From Acipenser ruthenus (Eukaryota; Chordata; Actinopteri; Acipenseriformes; Acipenseridae): a DNA stretch of 64,000 nt. Shown in pieces: positions 1-10,492 of the stretch; position 1 is the stretch's first letter, and each line of letters opens with the position of its first letter. The DNA lies in contig NC_081220.1 of the NCBI RefSeq assembly GCF_902713425.1, positions 14,065,704-14,129,703 of the forward strand. The letters are read 5' to 3'. Below the pieces are notes generated by a model. The model had not been told where the DNA came from. It was given only the letters and a program-made list of their open reading frames with translations, and did not search any database. The translations under genes and the position numbers were made by a program.

Positions 1-537
1 GCACGCAAACAAACAGGCAAACAGGTAAGACAGGACTTCAGATCAATTTAAAAAAAAAAGCCTCTCCATGGGAAGAGTGAGCACCTGCTCACCCACACTC
101 CAGTTTCACCTGCCTCGGTGTAATAAGAGCAGGAGGGATTTGGTTCCCTGAACAATTGGAAGATCCGTTCATTTATCCTCCCCAGGTCACTGAGCTGGTC
201 TCTGAGGCCTGGGTTGTCATGGCAATGGCGCTGCCTGACGGCCTTGCTGAATGACGCCTCGCCTCGGCCCAATTGTCTGTTTTCGGCGGCCGCGGGGAGA
301 GCAGTTAAACTAAGACAGAAAGGGGTTGATATTCGGGTGAAACCAAATCCCGCGGCTCTTCGTCGGCAGGATTGTGCGTCTGTCCGTCTGTCACTCAAGG
401 CCTGCCTCTCCTCATGTCAACACAGACATTAAATGCTTCGTTGTGTTTGCTGTTGTTGATTATGTGTCAGACTTGAGTCTTCAAACCCAGGACCCTTTGG
501 CACTGGCATTGCTGTAGCAGCACAGACAGGACACAGT
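1..537. other. No gene seen; short GC-rich patch
   Basis: I find no coding exon here. Around 210-300 the sequence becomes GC-rich with several CpGs and a NotI-type GCGGCCGC. An RFX X-box-like motif (GTTGTCATGGCAAT) starts near 208. It could be a distant promoter or enhancer, but no transcript can be attached to it. Confidence 0.4.
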
Positions 538-610
538 ACAGCTAGGGACAAAAGTTTAGTATCACCTAGAATTTTAAGATTGAGACATAATTAAAAAAAA
601 AAAAAGTATA

Positions 611-697
<87 letters not shown>

Positions 698-931
698 ACA
701 TAATTTAAATATTTTATTTAATATCAGGTAATCAAAGAAACTATGAAAAGTTATTGCAAGTGTCTACCGTTTCAACTTGTGTCAGTTTTTCATTAAGTAT
801 ATGGAAAACTATACAAAGCGGCGGTGTGTAATTCAACATGTTAACGTGACATTACTCAGCAGCTTTCATTCGACTGTATAAAGGAGTTAATGCTATAGGG
901 TGATGCAACACCTTTGGCCAGAGCTGTACAT
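538..931. mobile_element. Tc1/mariner-like non-autonomous element (family M1)
   Basis: The ends are inverted copies of a TACAGCTCTGGCCAAAAGTT-type terminus followed by a GCATCACC-type motif, and they sit on TA dinucleotides. There is no transposase. An AT/GT microsatellite (about 610-697) has expanded inside the element. Related copies lie at 9365-9650, 31757-31952, 36064-36620, 39040-39231, 42585-42890 and 57247-57893. The Tc1-like assignment rests on the TA target and terminus style. Confidence 0.7.
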
Positions 932-962
932 GATGCATCGTAATTGAGGTCTGTGTCTTACA

Positions 963-1021
963 AGAACTACAGCTCCCAGCATGCCTGTGCACATGTGAGG
1001 GATGCTGGGAGCTGTAGTTCT
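963..1021. promoter_or_regulatory. Inverted pair of ZNF143/THAP11-like motifs
   Basis: Two 23-base arms in inverted orientation each contain ACTACAGCTCCCAGCATGC or its near-identical partner, with a 13-base loop. This matches the vertebrate promoter motif ACTACAATTCCCAGCATGC bound by ZNF143/STAF and THAP11. It lies about 2.1 kb upstream of the S100 start and directly follows a transposon end, so it may instead be part of a repeat. Confidence 0.45.
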
Positions 1022-2546
1022 ACATACCACGGCATAATACAGACCTCTGTTATGTGTCATCAATTCTCTTTTTCCTGAACTGCCCGTTTATTCTGGGGGT
1101 TTCGTATTGAACTCAAATGCCATATATATTTATTTTGTCGGAAACCGCATTCCATGTTTTTGACAAAGTGGTTTGCGATGCGGCGGGGTCGAAGGCAAAT
1201 TAAAATACACAGAAACTCCTGGCTGCTGGCGGTTGGTTTTTCTTTGGTGTGTTTTGAATAACAGGTGTGCGTTTGCATAGATTAATTCCCCATCTATGAA
1301 TTTGGTTAATGCGCGCAAGGCGCACGGAAGGGAAAGGTGTGTTGTTTGCATTTCTTTTAACACGCTAATATTTTGTTGTTGTAATCCCCAGGACTGACAT
1401 CACCAAAAAAAAAAAAAAAAAAAACAATCTTCAATTACAATGCTAGTTTATTACCCGACACGTCAATCTAAACCAGTACGAGACCGCAACGTTACCAGAT
1501 GTGGTAACGTCACCCAAAGCATTCGGACCAGATACAGCCGCCTGCCCATTTACCAGAACACCCCATTGCGTCCGTAGTTTCGATTAGTTGTGCGTATGAA
1601 ATCAAACCGCTGGAAGTGAAAATTGTCAAAAGAGGTATAATTAGTGACTGTCTAATTGCATTGATGACTTTAAAATTCTCACAGCCAGAGGTGTTTCCAT
1701 GCCGGTCGGTAAATGAAGGATAGCAATGACACATCTGGAGGTGCGACTGCATTTTTCCTCTTTATTTGTGTTTTGCCTGGCAAAAAAAAATCAACAAAAA
1801 ACTTACCAGCCCCCCCCCCCCCCAAAGTCTAGCTTTTAAACAGATATTACAAAACAAGCTTAACTAGGCTTAAAAAAAAAAAAAAAAAAAAAAGTTTATT
1901 GCGGTATACAGTCTGATAGAAGCATAACAAAGAGTAACAAACCATAGCAGACCACAGCAACAATAAATTATAGACCTAATGTAATATAAAAACGCAGAGT
2001 ACGTTTATCCGTTTTGATTAAAATAAATACATTTTAAAAAAGGTTTGCATGGCGTTGTTGGACACGTCGGGTTTACTTCGCCAACGCCCTGATTTTAATA
2101 TCTGCAGCCGCCATCCAATAATAACCCCCGGAGAGAAGCTCTGGTCCCACGAGGCGCAGGGGCCAGGCAGCCGTCACCATGGTTACAACAGGTGTACCGC
2201 CTCACCCCTGAAGGAAACGGGTAACTCGTGGCTGGTTTTAGATCAATGAAGCGAGATCTCTGAAAGAACCATACTTGTAATAAAACACGCCGTTGCTCTC
2301 AAGTCCACGCCAACTCTTTGATGTTTTACTTTTTAACTGGGGGAGTTTTGTGACATTAATTATACTGCGCCAAAAACACATCCGCTCCGCCTGTTGTTCC
2401 CGGCCAGAATGTTACCTGTTTATAAGTTCACTTATAATAACCCCCTACTGCTGCAAGTATGGCAGTTATACATGACTTTGATTTATAGAAGGACCCCGAG
2501 GTAAAAAAAACAAAAACGAACTGGACTGTTTTCTAATTTACATTCA

Positions 2547-2620
<74 letters not shown>

Positions 2621-2940
2621 TCTCTGGTCTCGCATCCCGGAAATAGAGTGTAAATTCGCTTATGTTTAATGAAATGCCGTTTAAAGATATAGACAACATC
2701 CTCGTGTTTTACTAGAACCGATTTCACTGTATTTAAAGTATTATGGATGTTCTTGTTGTTACTGCATCTTGTGAAGCGCTTTGTGATGGTGCTCCACTGA
2801 AAGGCGCTATATAAAATAAAGATTGATTGATCTATTGAATAATTAATTTAAAAAAAATTCTGTGCATACGATATTAATTGAAGAATTATACCAAATATTG
2901 TTTAGAAGGAAAAAAAAATACAACGATTTGTTTTAGTTTC

Positions 2941-2989
<49 letters not shown>

Positions 2990-3130
2990 GTAAAGTGGAT
3001 CGTTATCCGCGCTGGTTTGCGTTGCATCAGCTTGTCATCAGAAATGCCGCACCGGGACGGTGATCGGTCTCACCTGGAAGGACGCGGCTGATTGGCTGAC
3101 GGTTGTGCGCGCACCTGATTGCCGGTTCAT
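1022..3130. other. Intergenic repeats upstream of the S100 gene
   Basis: No exon is recognised. Contents: a dispersed repeat copy (about 1545-1755), A- and C-homopolymers (1406-1424, 1811-1823, 1871-1892), a palindromic RFX X-box-like site GTCACCATGGTTAC at 2173-2186, a (TA)n tract (about 2549-2618), a LINE-like 3' tail ending in GCGCTATATAAAATAAAG and GATT repeats (about 2763-2830), and (AAT)n at 2941-2990. Confidence 0.5.
1545..1755. repeat. Dispersed repeat family D1, partial copy
   Basis: It shares long stretches with 29950-30350 and 46580-46830, including the phrases GAAATCAAACCGCTG, GAGGTGTTTTCATGC (here diverged) and AATGACACATCTGG. No coding potential and no clear termini. The family is unidentified. 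Confidence 0.55.
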
Positions 3131-3135
3131 CGCCT

Positions 3136-3143
3136 TATAAAAG
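3136..3143 (+). promoter_or_regulatory. TATA box of the S100A1-like gene
   Basis: TATAAAAG lies about 30 bases upstream of a short exon that ends at 3211 with donor GTGAGC. This spacing predicts transcription starting near 3166. Its surroundings are GC-richer than the flanks. Confidence 0.65.
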
Positions 3144-3303
3144 AGCTCAGCCGGGTCGGATGAGAGCCGTCGCTCTCTGTGTCTTAACAGCGCGTTTGCA
3201 ACACCCAACAGGTGAGCAGTCAAACTTATTTAGCAGGGCTTGTATTTGAGCGCTGGACGTTTTCATGAAACGGCTATAGTCTAGCTAGTTTTTATTTTGT
3301 GTA

Positions 3304-3370
<67 letters not shown>

Positions 3371-4127
3371 CATATGTATTGTTCATAACTAAGATATCAA
3401 TTGATCATATCAGCTGTAAATCATTAGTTTTTGGCAGACAGTTTGATCCAAGGCGATTTACAGGTGTTGCGTTGATAATTGTGTGAATTAGTCGTTTTAA
3501 ACTTTGCCGTTAGCTGAACTTGTCTGGGGGAATTGCTATTTTCGGTGTGTCGGGTGTTAGTATCGAAGTACGAGAAATGAAATAATGAATACAGTTTTAA
3601 AATTGTTAACGTTTCATTAATGCCCTGTTTTGGGGTAGTTATTAATATCATGGTATTAAATATTCAACCTCGTATCTAGATATCCTGCTGTTAAGCACTT
3701 GCATGTATTGTCGTTAGATACCCCGATAACCTTGTGTAATGCGTAATTGATGGCGCCCTGCGGGGAGGAGAGAGAGATCCTTCAACTACCATGCATGATG
3801 CACGCTATAGGCCTACTGTATACCTATTCTTGGCAACAAATGTGTGAGATTTTATAACGGTTTACTCGGATCTAGTATTAATCCGTAATATAACTGCATT
3901 TGAAAAATGCACGTTTTTAATCCTGAAGTGATTGTCCGTGTACACCGAGACAGTTCAGCCTTCTGTTTTTTTCCCTGTCTCGGGTGCAGCAGAAACGAAT
4001 ATCCACTAGGAAGAGTCCTCGGGGCGTCGGATGATTTCTAGGGTGTCTCTGTCCCGCTATACACACGGAGTCATGTTTATACTCTTAACCTCCCCCGAGT
4101 CCCAGGTTTGACGTCAGCGCAGTGAAG

Positions 4128-5046
4128 ATGGTGTCGGAACTGGAGCAAGCCATGGAGTCCCTGATCAAAGTGTTCCACACGTATTCCGGGAAGGAAGGGG
4201 ACAAATACAAGCTGAGCAAAGCCGAGATGAAGAGTCTGCTGCAAGGGGAGCTGGGCTGCTTCCTCAGTGTAAGGATTTCTGTCTCCTCTAATGTTCTTTC
4301 AAACAGGGGTCTCCATCCAGGGTTTGTAGGTGTCTCAAGTCATCGGTGGCTGAAGATCCTGACCAACTGAACCACAAATCGGTTGAAACGAGAACTGTAT
4401 GAATCCTATAAAGGCTTTTTTTGTTTGTTTGTTTGTTTGATACTCCATTCCGGCCCTCAAAGATCCAGTCCGTGATTTATTCCAAGCAGGTTCTGAATCG
4501 GTTGAACCTGCTTGGAGACAATTAACCAGTGTGGGACCTGGTTGGAATACAGACTTGGATTGGATCTCAAGGACCGGAGTTCAGTACCGCTGCTTTTAGT
4601 GTTCAACTGGGTCGTTTTACAGCAGGGCTCCCCCAAACCCGGTCCTGGGGGGACCCCCTGTGTGGCGGCGGGTTTTCATTCCAACTGAGCTCTCAATTAC
4701 TGAACTAGACGCTGAATTGAAACGAATTTGCTTAGTTTTTTTTTTTTTCCCTCCAACTCAAGTTGCAGTTTTAAGTTACAAATGTTAGTTGACTTGGAGA
4801 CGCAAGTCTCTATATTGAAGCTACTTGGTTCGGTTAGGTGTAAGATGCACTTGTCTGTGCCTCGTTTCTGATGTCTGTCTCCTCCTCCCGCAGGCCAGCA
4901 AGGACCCTAACGTGGTGGATCAGATCATGCGGGACCTGGATGAGAATAAGGACGGGGAAGTGGACTTCCAGGAGTACGTGGTTCTGGTGGCGTCTCTTAC
5001 CGTGGCCTGTAACGAGTTCTTCGTGGAGCAGCTCAAGAAAAAATGA
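4128..5046 (+). CDS. s100a1: S100A1-like EF-hand calcium-binding protein
   Basis: Small dimeric calcium sensor of the S100 family. A non-coding exon (about 3166-3211) is followed by coding exons 4128-4268 and 4894-5046, giving 97 residues, the normal family length. Residues 20-33 ([14 protein letters not shown]) form the S100-type pseudo-EF hand. [12 protein letters not shown] near residues 66-77 is the canonical C-terminal EF hand. The ATG was chosen because [10 protein letters not shown] aligns with mammalian S100A1. The in-frame GTG two codons upstream is not needed. Exons join in phase 0 between the two EF hands, as in other S100 genes. AATAAA lies at 5082-5087. The C-terminus (FFVEQLKKK) resembles S100Z and S100P, so paralogue identity is less sure than family identity. 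Mammalian S100A1 acts in muscle and nerve cytoplasm; that role is inferred here. Confidence 0.88.
4435..4600. mobile_element. Palindromic non-autonomous DNA element (family M2)
   Basis: The outer arms are inverted copies around CTCCRGTCCTNGAGATCCA, and inner arms around CAAGCAGGTTC/GAACCTGCTTGG repeat the pattern. No coding sequence. It lies in the second S100 intron. The class is uncertain; the ends resemble hAT-type miniature elements. Confidence 0.5.
4620..4800. mobile_element. hAT-like miniature element (family M3), half copy
   Basis: Begins CAGGGCTCCCCCAAACCCGG and continues with the same internal sequence (TTTTCATTCCAACTGAGCTC) as the fuller inverted copy at 21478-21830. It lacks the opposite end. 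Confidence 0.55.
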
Positions 5047-5081
5047 GACGCCGGCGTCCTGCGTGCGTAACAAGAGCTTTC

Positions 5082-5087
5082 AATAAA
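5082..5087 (+). terminator. Polyadenylation signal of the S100 gene
   Basis: AATAAA 36 bases after the stop codon, followed by a GT-rich stretch (TGTCTCCTCATTGTCGTGTT) typical of a downstream element. Confidence 0.75.
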
Positions 5088-5109
5088 ACCCTTAACCTGA
5101 ACGCTTCGG

Positions 5110-5286
5110 CCTGTCTCCTCATTGTCGTGTTTTTATTTATTTTTAAAAGGTGTTTGTTTCGTTGTTTTAACAAATGCATGTAGGGTGAAGCCATACATAT
5201 TTGCGGCCAAAATATTTGGTTAATCGCACCTATAATATTTATTTAATTCTCCAAAAATGTTGGTGACCTGTTAACACATACGAAGG

Positions 5287-5323
<37 letters not shown>

Positions 5324-6950
5324 TGAAATTAACATTTTTTTTTTTTTTTCCATGAAAGCCTCGCAAATATTTATTTTAGCAGGATTTGTTTTTATTTAAA
5401 AAAAAAAAATACAGCTTTGGTTCAGATTACTTTTTTTTTTTTTCTGGTTAATTATTCAGTTTTCTTAACAATAGTTTTATAGTTAAAGTAACTGGTAGAT
5501 AAGATGCCAGTTCAATTGCGTACCATGGCAATTAACATGTTACCCCGCACCTCCTGCTCTCTGCTCGTTTGTTTGCGTTCTTCGTTATGAACTCTCGACA
5601 CGGGCAGTGCTGCCACCAGCTGGGGAAACAGCAGTAGTGCAGCCTGACTATTTTATTAGCAGTTCCGTATTGGCGCTGTAATTCAATTCATTTGATCCCT
5701 AAAATTACTGCGCGAAGGGAAACGTGTGACGATGGAAGGAGGCTACGTAACAACAAAGCTGGTCCTCGTGTACGTCACTACCATTAAACATATATATATT
5801 ATTTAAAAAATACTGTTTTCTATAACCAACACCTGTGACAAATATTTGTCATTTTCACTTTTTAAAACTGCCGTGTGTGTGTATAGCTGTAATTTTAAAG
5901 TGATTGTATTCACGGAAAAATGAACTATTTACAACTTGGGGGAAAAATCCGACTCCTTGTGCCTCAAAATGCTAAACCAAAATAAGTGTCAGTAACTTTT
6001 TTTTATTGAAGAGACCTCTGGTCTTTGTTCTAAACCCTGTTCTAAATTATTTGATCGAACCAATTAAACAAACCTTCATCCAGGCGGACCCTGGAGTCGA
6101 TCTCATTTCACCTGTTAAACCTCCAGGACTGACTGACTGATCGATCGATTGATTGGACAGCCTTGGTCTAAATGAATGCTGGGCTACACAAAGCTTTAAA
6201 ACCAGCCTCCCATCTCCCCCTAATGGAGAACTGTGGGAACGGCCCTTCAGAACCGTATTGGTTTGAACACCCGTTCGACAGGTGATTATAAACCACCTTG
6301 CTTTCTGATAATCGTGTAGATTCACGTTAATTTCACCCGGAGAGAGAAATATTCACGATTCCGTGCGGCTGCAGGGCAGGAAGTCGCCGCTAATCCCGAG
6401 AGAGAAGAAAGACACGAGAAAGCGCAGGTAACAAGTTTATTGTAAAAAAAAAACACAGCACTTTTAGAGATATTTTTTTAGATTTCCCTTGCATTGTTTT
6501 CAATCATTCTGATTGGTTCTGGGCTCTATATGAAGCTCTAACCCTATCCTAGACTGCGCCCACAGCCTCGATGGGCTGTAAAAGATTATGAAGGAGGCTG
6601 TATTTATTATTTCTCGTTTTTATCACAGATTTCCGTGAAACCCTTTGCCATGTAACATGTAGATCCCCTGGTGAAAATCCGCATTGTCTGAAAGCACAGT
6701 GTAAATATACACATCTCTGTATCACTTAAAAATAAACACTGCGATCGTTTGCCTGTGACGCTGCGTTCAGGAACCTGGCAGCTTCCTTCCTGGTAAATGA
6801 TTGAACGCACGCCGCACAGAGCTGCGCGATTTCTTTAAAACGTCTTCAACGAAAAACAGACACCAGCTGCATCAAAGATAGGAAACATATTTCTGCTCAA
6901 GATCTCGCTCTGTCCAGCATGTTGTGTAAATAACTCAAAGAGAGAAAAAT
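5110..6950. other. Intergenic spacer between the S100 gene and PRCC
   Basis: No coding exon recognised. Long T runs lie at about 5290-5348 and 5430. A TTTATT at 6436-6441 (AATAAA on the minus strand) is a possible distal PRCC poly(A) signal. The only repeat noted is a GATT-rich patch near 6135-6160. Confidence 0.4.
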
Positions 6951-6977
6951 GACCAGTTTTAAATGTGACAAGGCTGT

Positions 6978-6983
6978 TTTTAT
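6978..6983 (-). terminator. Likely PRCC polyadenylation signal
   Basis: Minus-strand AATAAA, the first after the PRCC stop codon, about 500 bases downstream of it. A second candidate is 6436-6441. Confidence 0.5.
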
Positions 6984-7480
6984 TCTGTTAATAAATGTTT
7001 AAATTGGGGAAAAAATATCTGGAAATACTTATTTTTAGACTATAAAATAAGTTTTTTGTTTTTTTTTAAATCCATGAAGAATTACATTCGATTCCAACAT
7101 CAGTGGCTCCCCCTGCTGGACATTTCTACCAAGTAACACACAAAGACAAACCAAACAGGGTTATTACAAGTAAAACAAAAGAGGGCTTTCCCATTTCTGG
7201 CTCCCCTCCCCCCTCCCCGTTCAAAGACTTGGTACGTTCCAGGTTACACAACAAAGGTTATTATGAAAATGTCGCCCAGTTGCCCTCCAGTTAGTTCAAC
7301 TCCATGGAGCAGAGCAGGTTATGAAACCGTCTCCCTGTGTCCGCCATTATGGCTCTCCCTGTCCTCTACTGTACTGCGTGATACTGACCGCGCAAGAGCC
7401 CAAACGGCCGCAGTTTCCTAACCGGCTCTGCTCTATAAAAAGGCCAGCCCCCAGCCCCCCCCCCGTGACCCCGCTGGTCA

Positions 7481-8531
7481 CTAGAAGCCGTACTTGGCTT
7501 GCGTCTGTCTGCGGGTGAGCTTGTTCTCAGCCCAGGAGTTTTTCAGCTCCAGCTCTCGTTCCTTAGCCTGCAAATGAAGAGAAGAAAATCACAAACAAAC
7601 CTACAACATCCTACACCCCCGTCAGCCCCGCAGACCTACAACATCCTACACCCCCGTCAGCTACACAAATCTACAACATCCTACACCCCCGTCAGTCACG
7701 TAAACCTACAACATCCTACACCCCCGTCAGCCCCGCAAACCTACAACATCCTACACCCCCGTCAGCCCCGCAAACCTACAACATCCTACACCCCCGTCAG
7801 CCCCGCAAACCTACAACATCCTACACCCCCGTCATCCACGCAAACCTACAACATCCTACACCCCCGTCAGCCCCGCAAACCTACAACATCCTACACCCCC
7901 GTCATCCACGCAAACCTACAACATCCTACACCCCCGTCAGTCACGTAAACCTACAACATCCTACACCCCCGTCATCCACGCAAACCTACAACATCCTACA
8001 CCCCCGTCAGCCACACAAACCTACAACATCCTACACCCCCGTCAGTCACGTAAACCTACAACATCCTACACCCCCGTCAGCTACACAAACCTACAACATC
8101 CTACACCCCCGTCAGTCACGTAAACCTCCAACATCCTACACCCCCGTCAGTCACGTAAACCTACAACATCCTACACCCCCGTCAGCTACAGAACCCACAC
8201 CCATGAATAACATTAATAATTAATTTAGCAGACGCTTTTATCCTACCCCTGTACCTTTCTGCCATAACACAATCCCTCTGTGTGTGTGTGCGCGGGCAGG
8301 CAGCCATGCAGTGTGTGCGAGCGGGCAGGCAGCCATGCAGTGTGTGTGTGTGTGGGCCTGAGTGTGTGATAGATAGAGAGGTTCTTACCTGGTGTATCAG
8401 GTAAGTGATCTGGTGCTTTCGTCTCTGCTGTCCAGTCGGTTGGTCCCCTTTTTTCTGTGAGCAAAAACAGAAGCAAAAACAACCTGTGTCAGAAAATAAA
8501 CTGGACTCTGTTTCCAAATTCAAGCCCTGGA

Positions 8532-8575
<44 letters not shown>

Positions 8576-8628
8576 ACCTTGCTGAAGGACTTGCGTTGCT
8601 CTTTCTCCTCTGCGAGTCCCTTGGTCAG

Positions 8629-8671
<43 letters not shown>

Positions 8672-8677
8672 ATGTGC

Positions 8678-8728
<51 letters not shown>

Positions 8729-10430
8729 ACCTTGCTGAAGGACTTGCGTTGCTCTTTCTCCTCTGTGAGTCCCTTGGTTAGCCACTGCTGGCTCCCGCTG
8801 AGCTGGTCGTCTCCCTTGATCTCCAGGAACGTCACCTCTTCTTTCCCGCGGTTCCGTTTTCCCTGGAGCCGTCGGAACTGCAGAGACGAGGAGGAGGAGG
8901 AGGTGGAGGAGGAAGGAGGGGTGAATATTCAATAACAATGAGGAGGGGTGAATATTCAATAACAATGAGGAGGGGTGAATATTCAATTACAATTACACCG
9001 ACAGCACGACGGTTTGCTGAAACTGTAACCACAAAGGTATTTTGTTAAAACCGAGGTCCTATTGGAAGTGACTCTGCAGCAGCAGCAGCAGCAGTTGTTG
9101 ATGATGCAGAGTTCACCCTCCTAGTCTCTGGAAGTCGCTTTGGATAAAAGCGTCTGCTGAATGACTCATTATAAACGATCTTGATAACAGAAAGCGATTT
9201 TATTCTGTATTTTTTTTTTTTCATTACCGCTTCGTCGTCGATCAGGGAGGAGGACCCAGACGCCGCTGCTTGAGGCAATGCTGGATCCGAGTCTTCAACC
9301 CCACTGCTGTAATAATCCTGTAACAGAGAGAGGCAGCGTGAGACACAACCACACATACCGCTCCAGCCAAACGCTATGGAGAGTGAACTCCTCCTGCTTC
9401 ATGAAGTCCAGTGAAAACCTGCTGAACAACGTCACGTTAACATACTGAATTACACACCGCCCGCTTTGTATAGCTTTCCTGTCTACTTCACGAAAAAGAT
9501 TGTGACTTTTTTAAATCTAACATGAAACACTGAAATACGGCTTCCTTCCGGGAGACTTTTTTTGGCGATATCATTTTCGTAGTTTCTTTGATCACATGAT
9601 GTTAAATAAAAAGATTCTAAAATGCCGTTCGTATAGTTGTTTTTTTTTGATTGATTGTTTCGACCCCAGCTCTACCCACGATTCCCTTTGCTTCCCAACC
9701 TGGTAGTACCCCTCTTGACTGGGGTTCTGTCCTACAGCCTCAGGATATGGAGTGTAGTACTGCTCCCCCTGCTGGTGGTTCCAGGTAGCGCACGCCGGCC
9801 CGAAATCCAACGGTGCGTCGGACTGGAAAGCGCCTGGGGGGGGCTCCGTGCCAGGGGGGACCACGGGGTCCGGCTCAGGGAGGGGGGAGCCCTTCTCGGG
9901 CAGGGAGAAGTAGTTTTTGGGGTCTAGGTCTTCGTCGCTGCACTCCTCCTCCTCCGCATCATCCTCCTGGGCCATTTGGCGAGCCAGCTGGAGGGCGGCT
10001 GACTTGGCAGCGGCTTTGATGGCCGAGGGGGAGGAGCTAACGCTGGAAGCTGCTGCTGCTGCTGCTGTGACGGAGGCCCTGGCGGGGGCTCTGGGCTCGG
10101 GTTTGCGTTTGGTGAGTGTGTGGGGGACTAGGGGGCGATGCGTTTCCTTGACGACCATGTTTCGAGGCTGGGGCAGCAGGGAGGAAAGCCCCAATCCTGG
10201 AGCCTGTGAGGATAGAGGGGAAAAAAAAAAATAAGTCAGGCACTGACCTGGACACCCTAATTATGATTTTATTAATAATAATTGAATGAGACCAGCCCCC
10301 CTCCCCTCCCCTCCCCTCCCCTCCCCTCTCAAAAGGTGTTCTGGCATGTTAATTAGCCACCTAAAGCCATTTGAAGTGTCAGTAAGTGGTTTTAAATTTG
10401 ATTTTAATTTCTATATATATATATATATAT

Positions 10431-10492
<62 letters not shown>

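Noticed and set aside
7595-8190. Regular 35-base repeats resembling a CRISPR array
   Set aside because: The repeats are contiguous with no unique spacers and sit in a vertebrate intron. It is a minisatellite.
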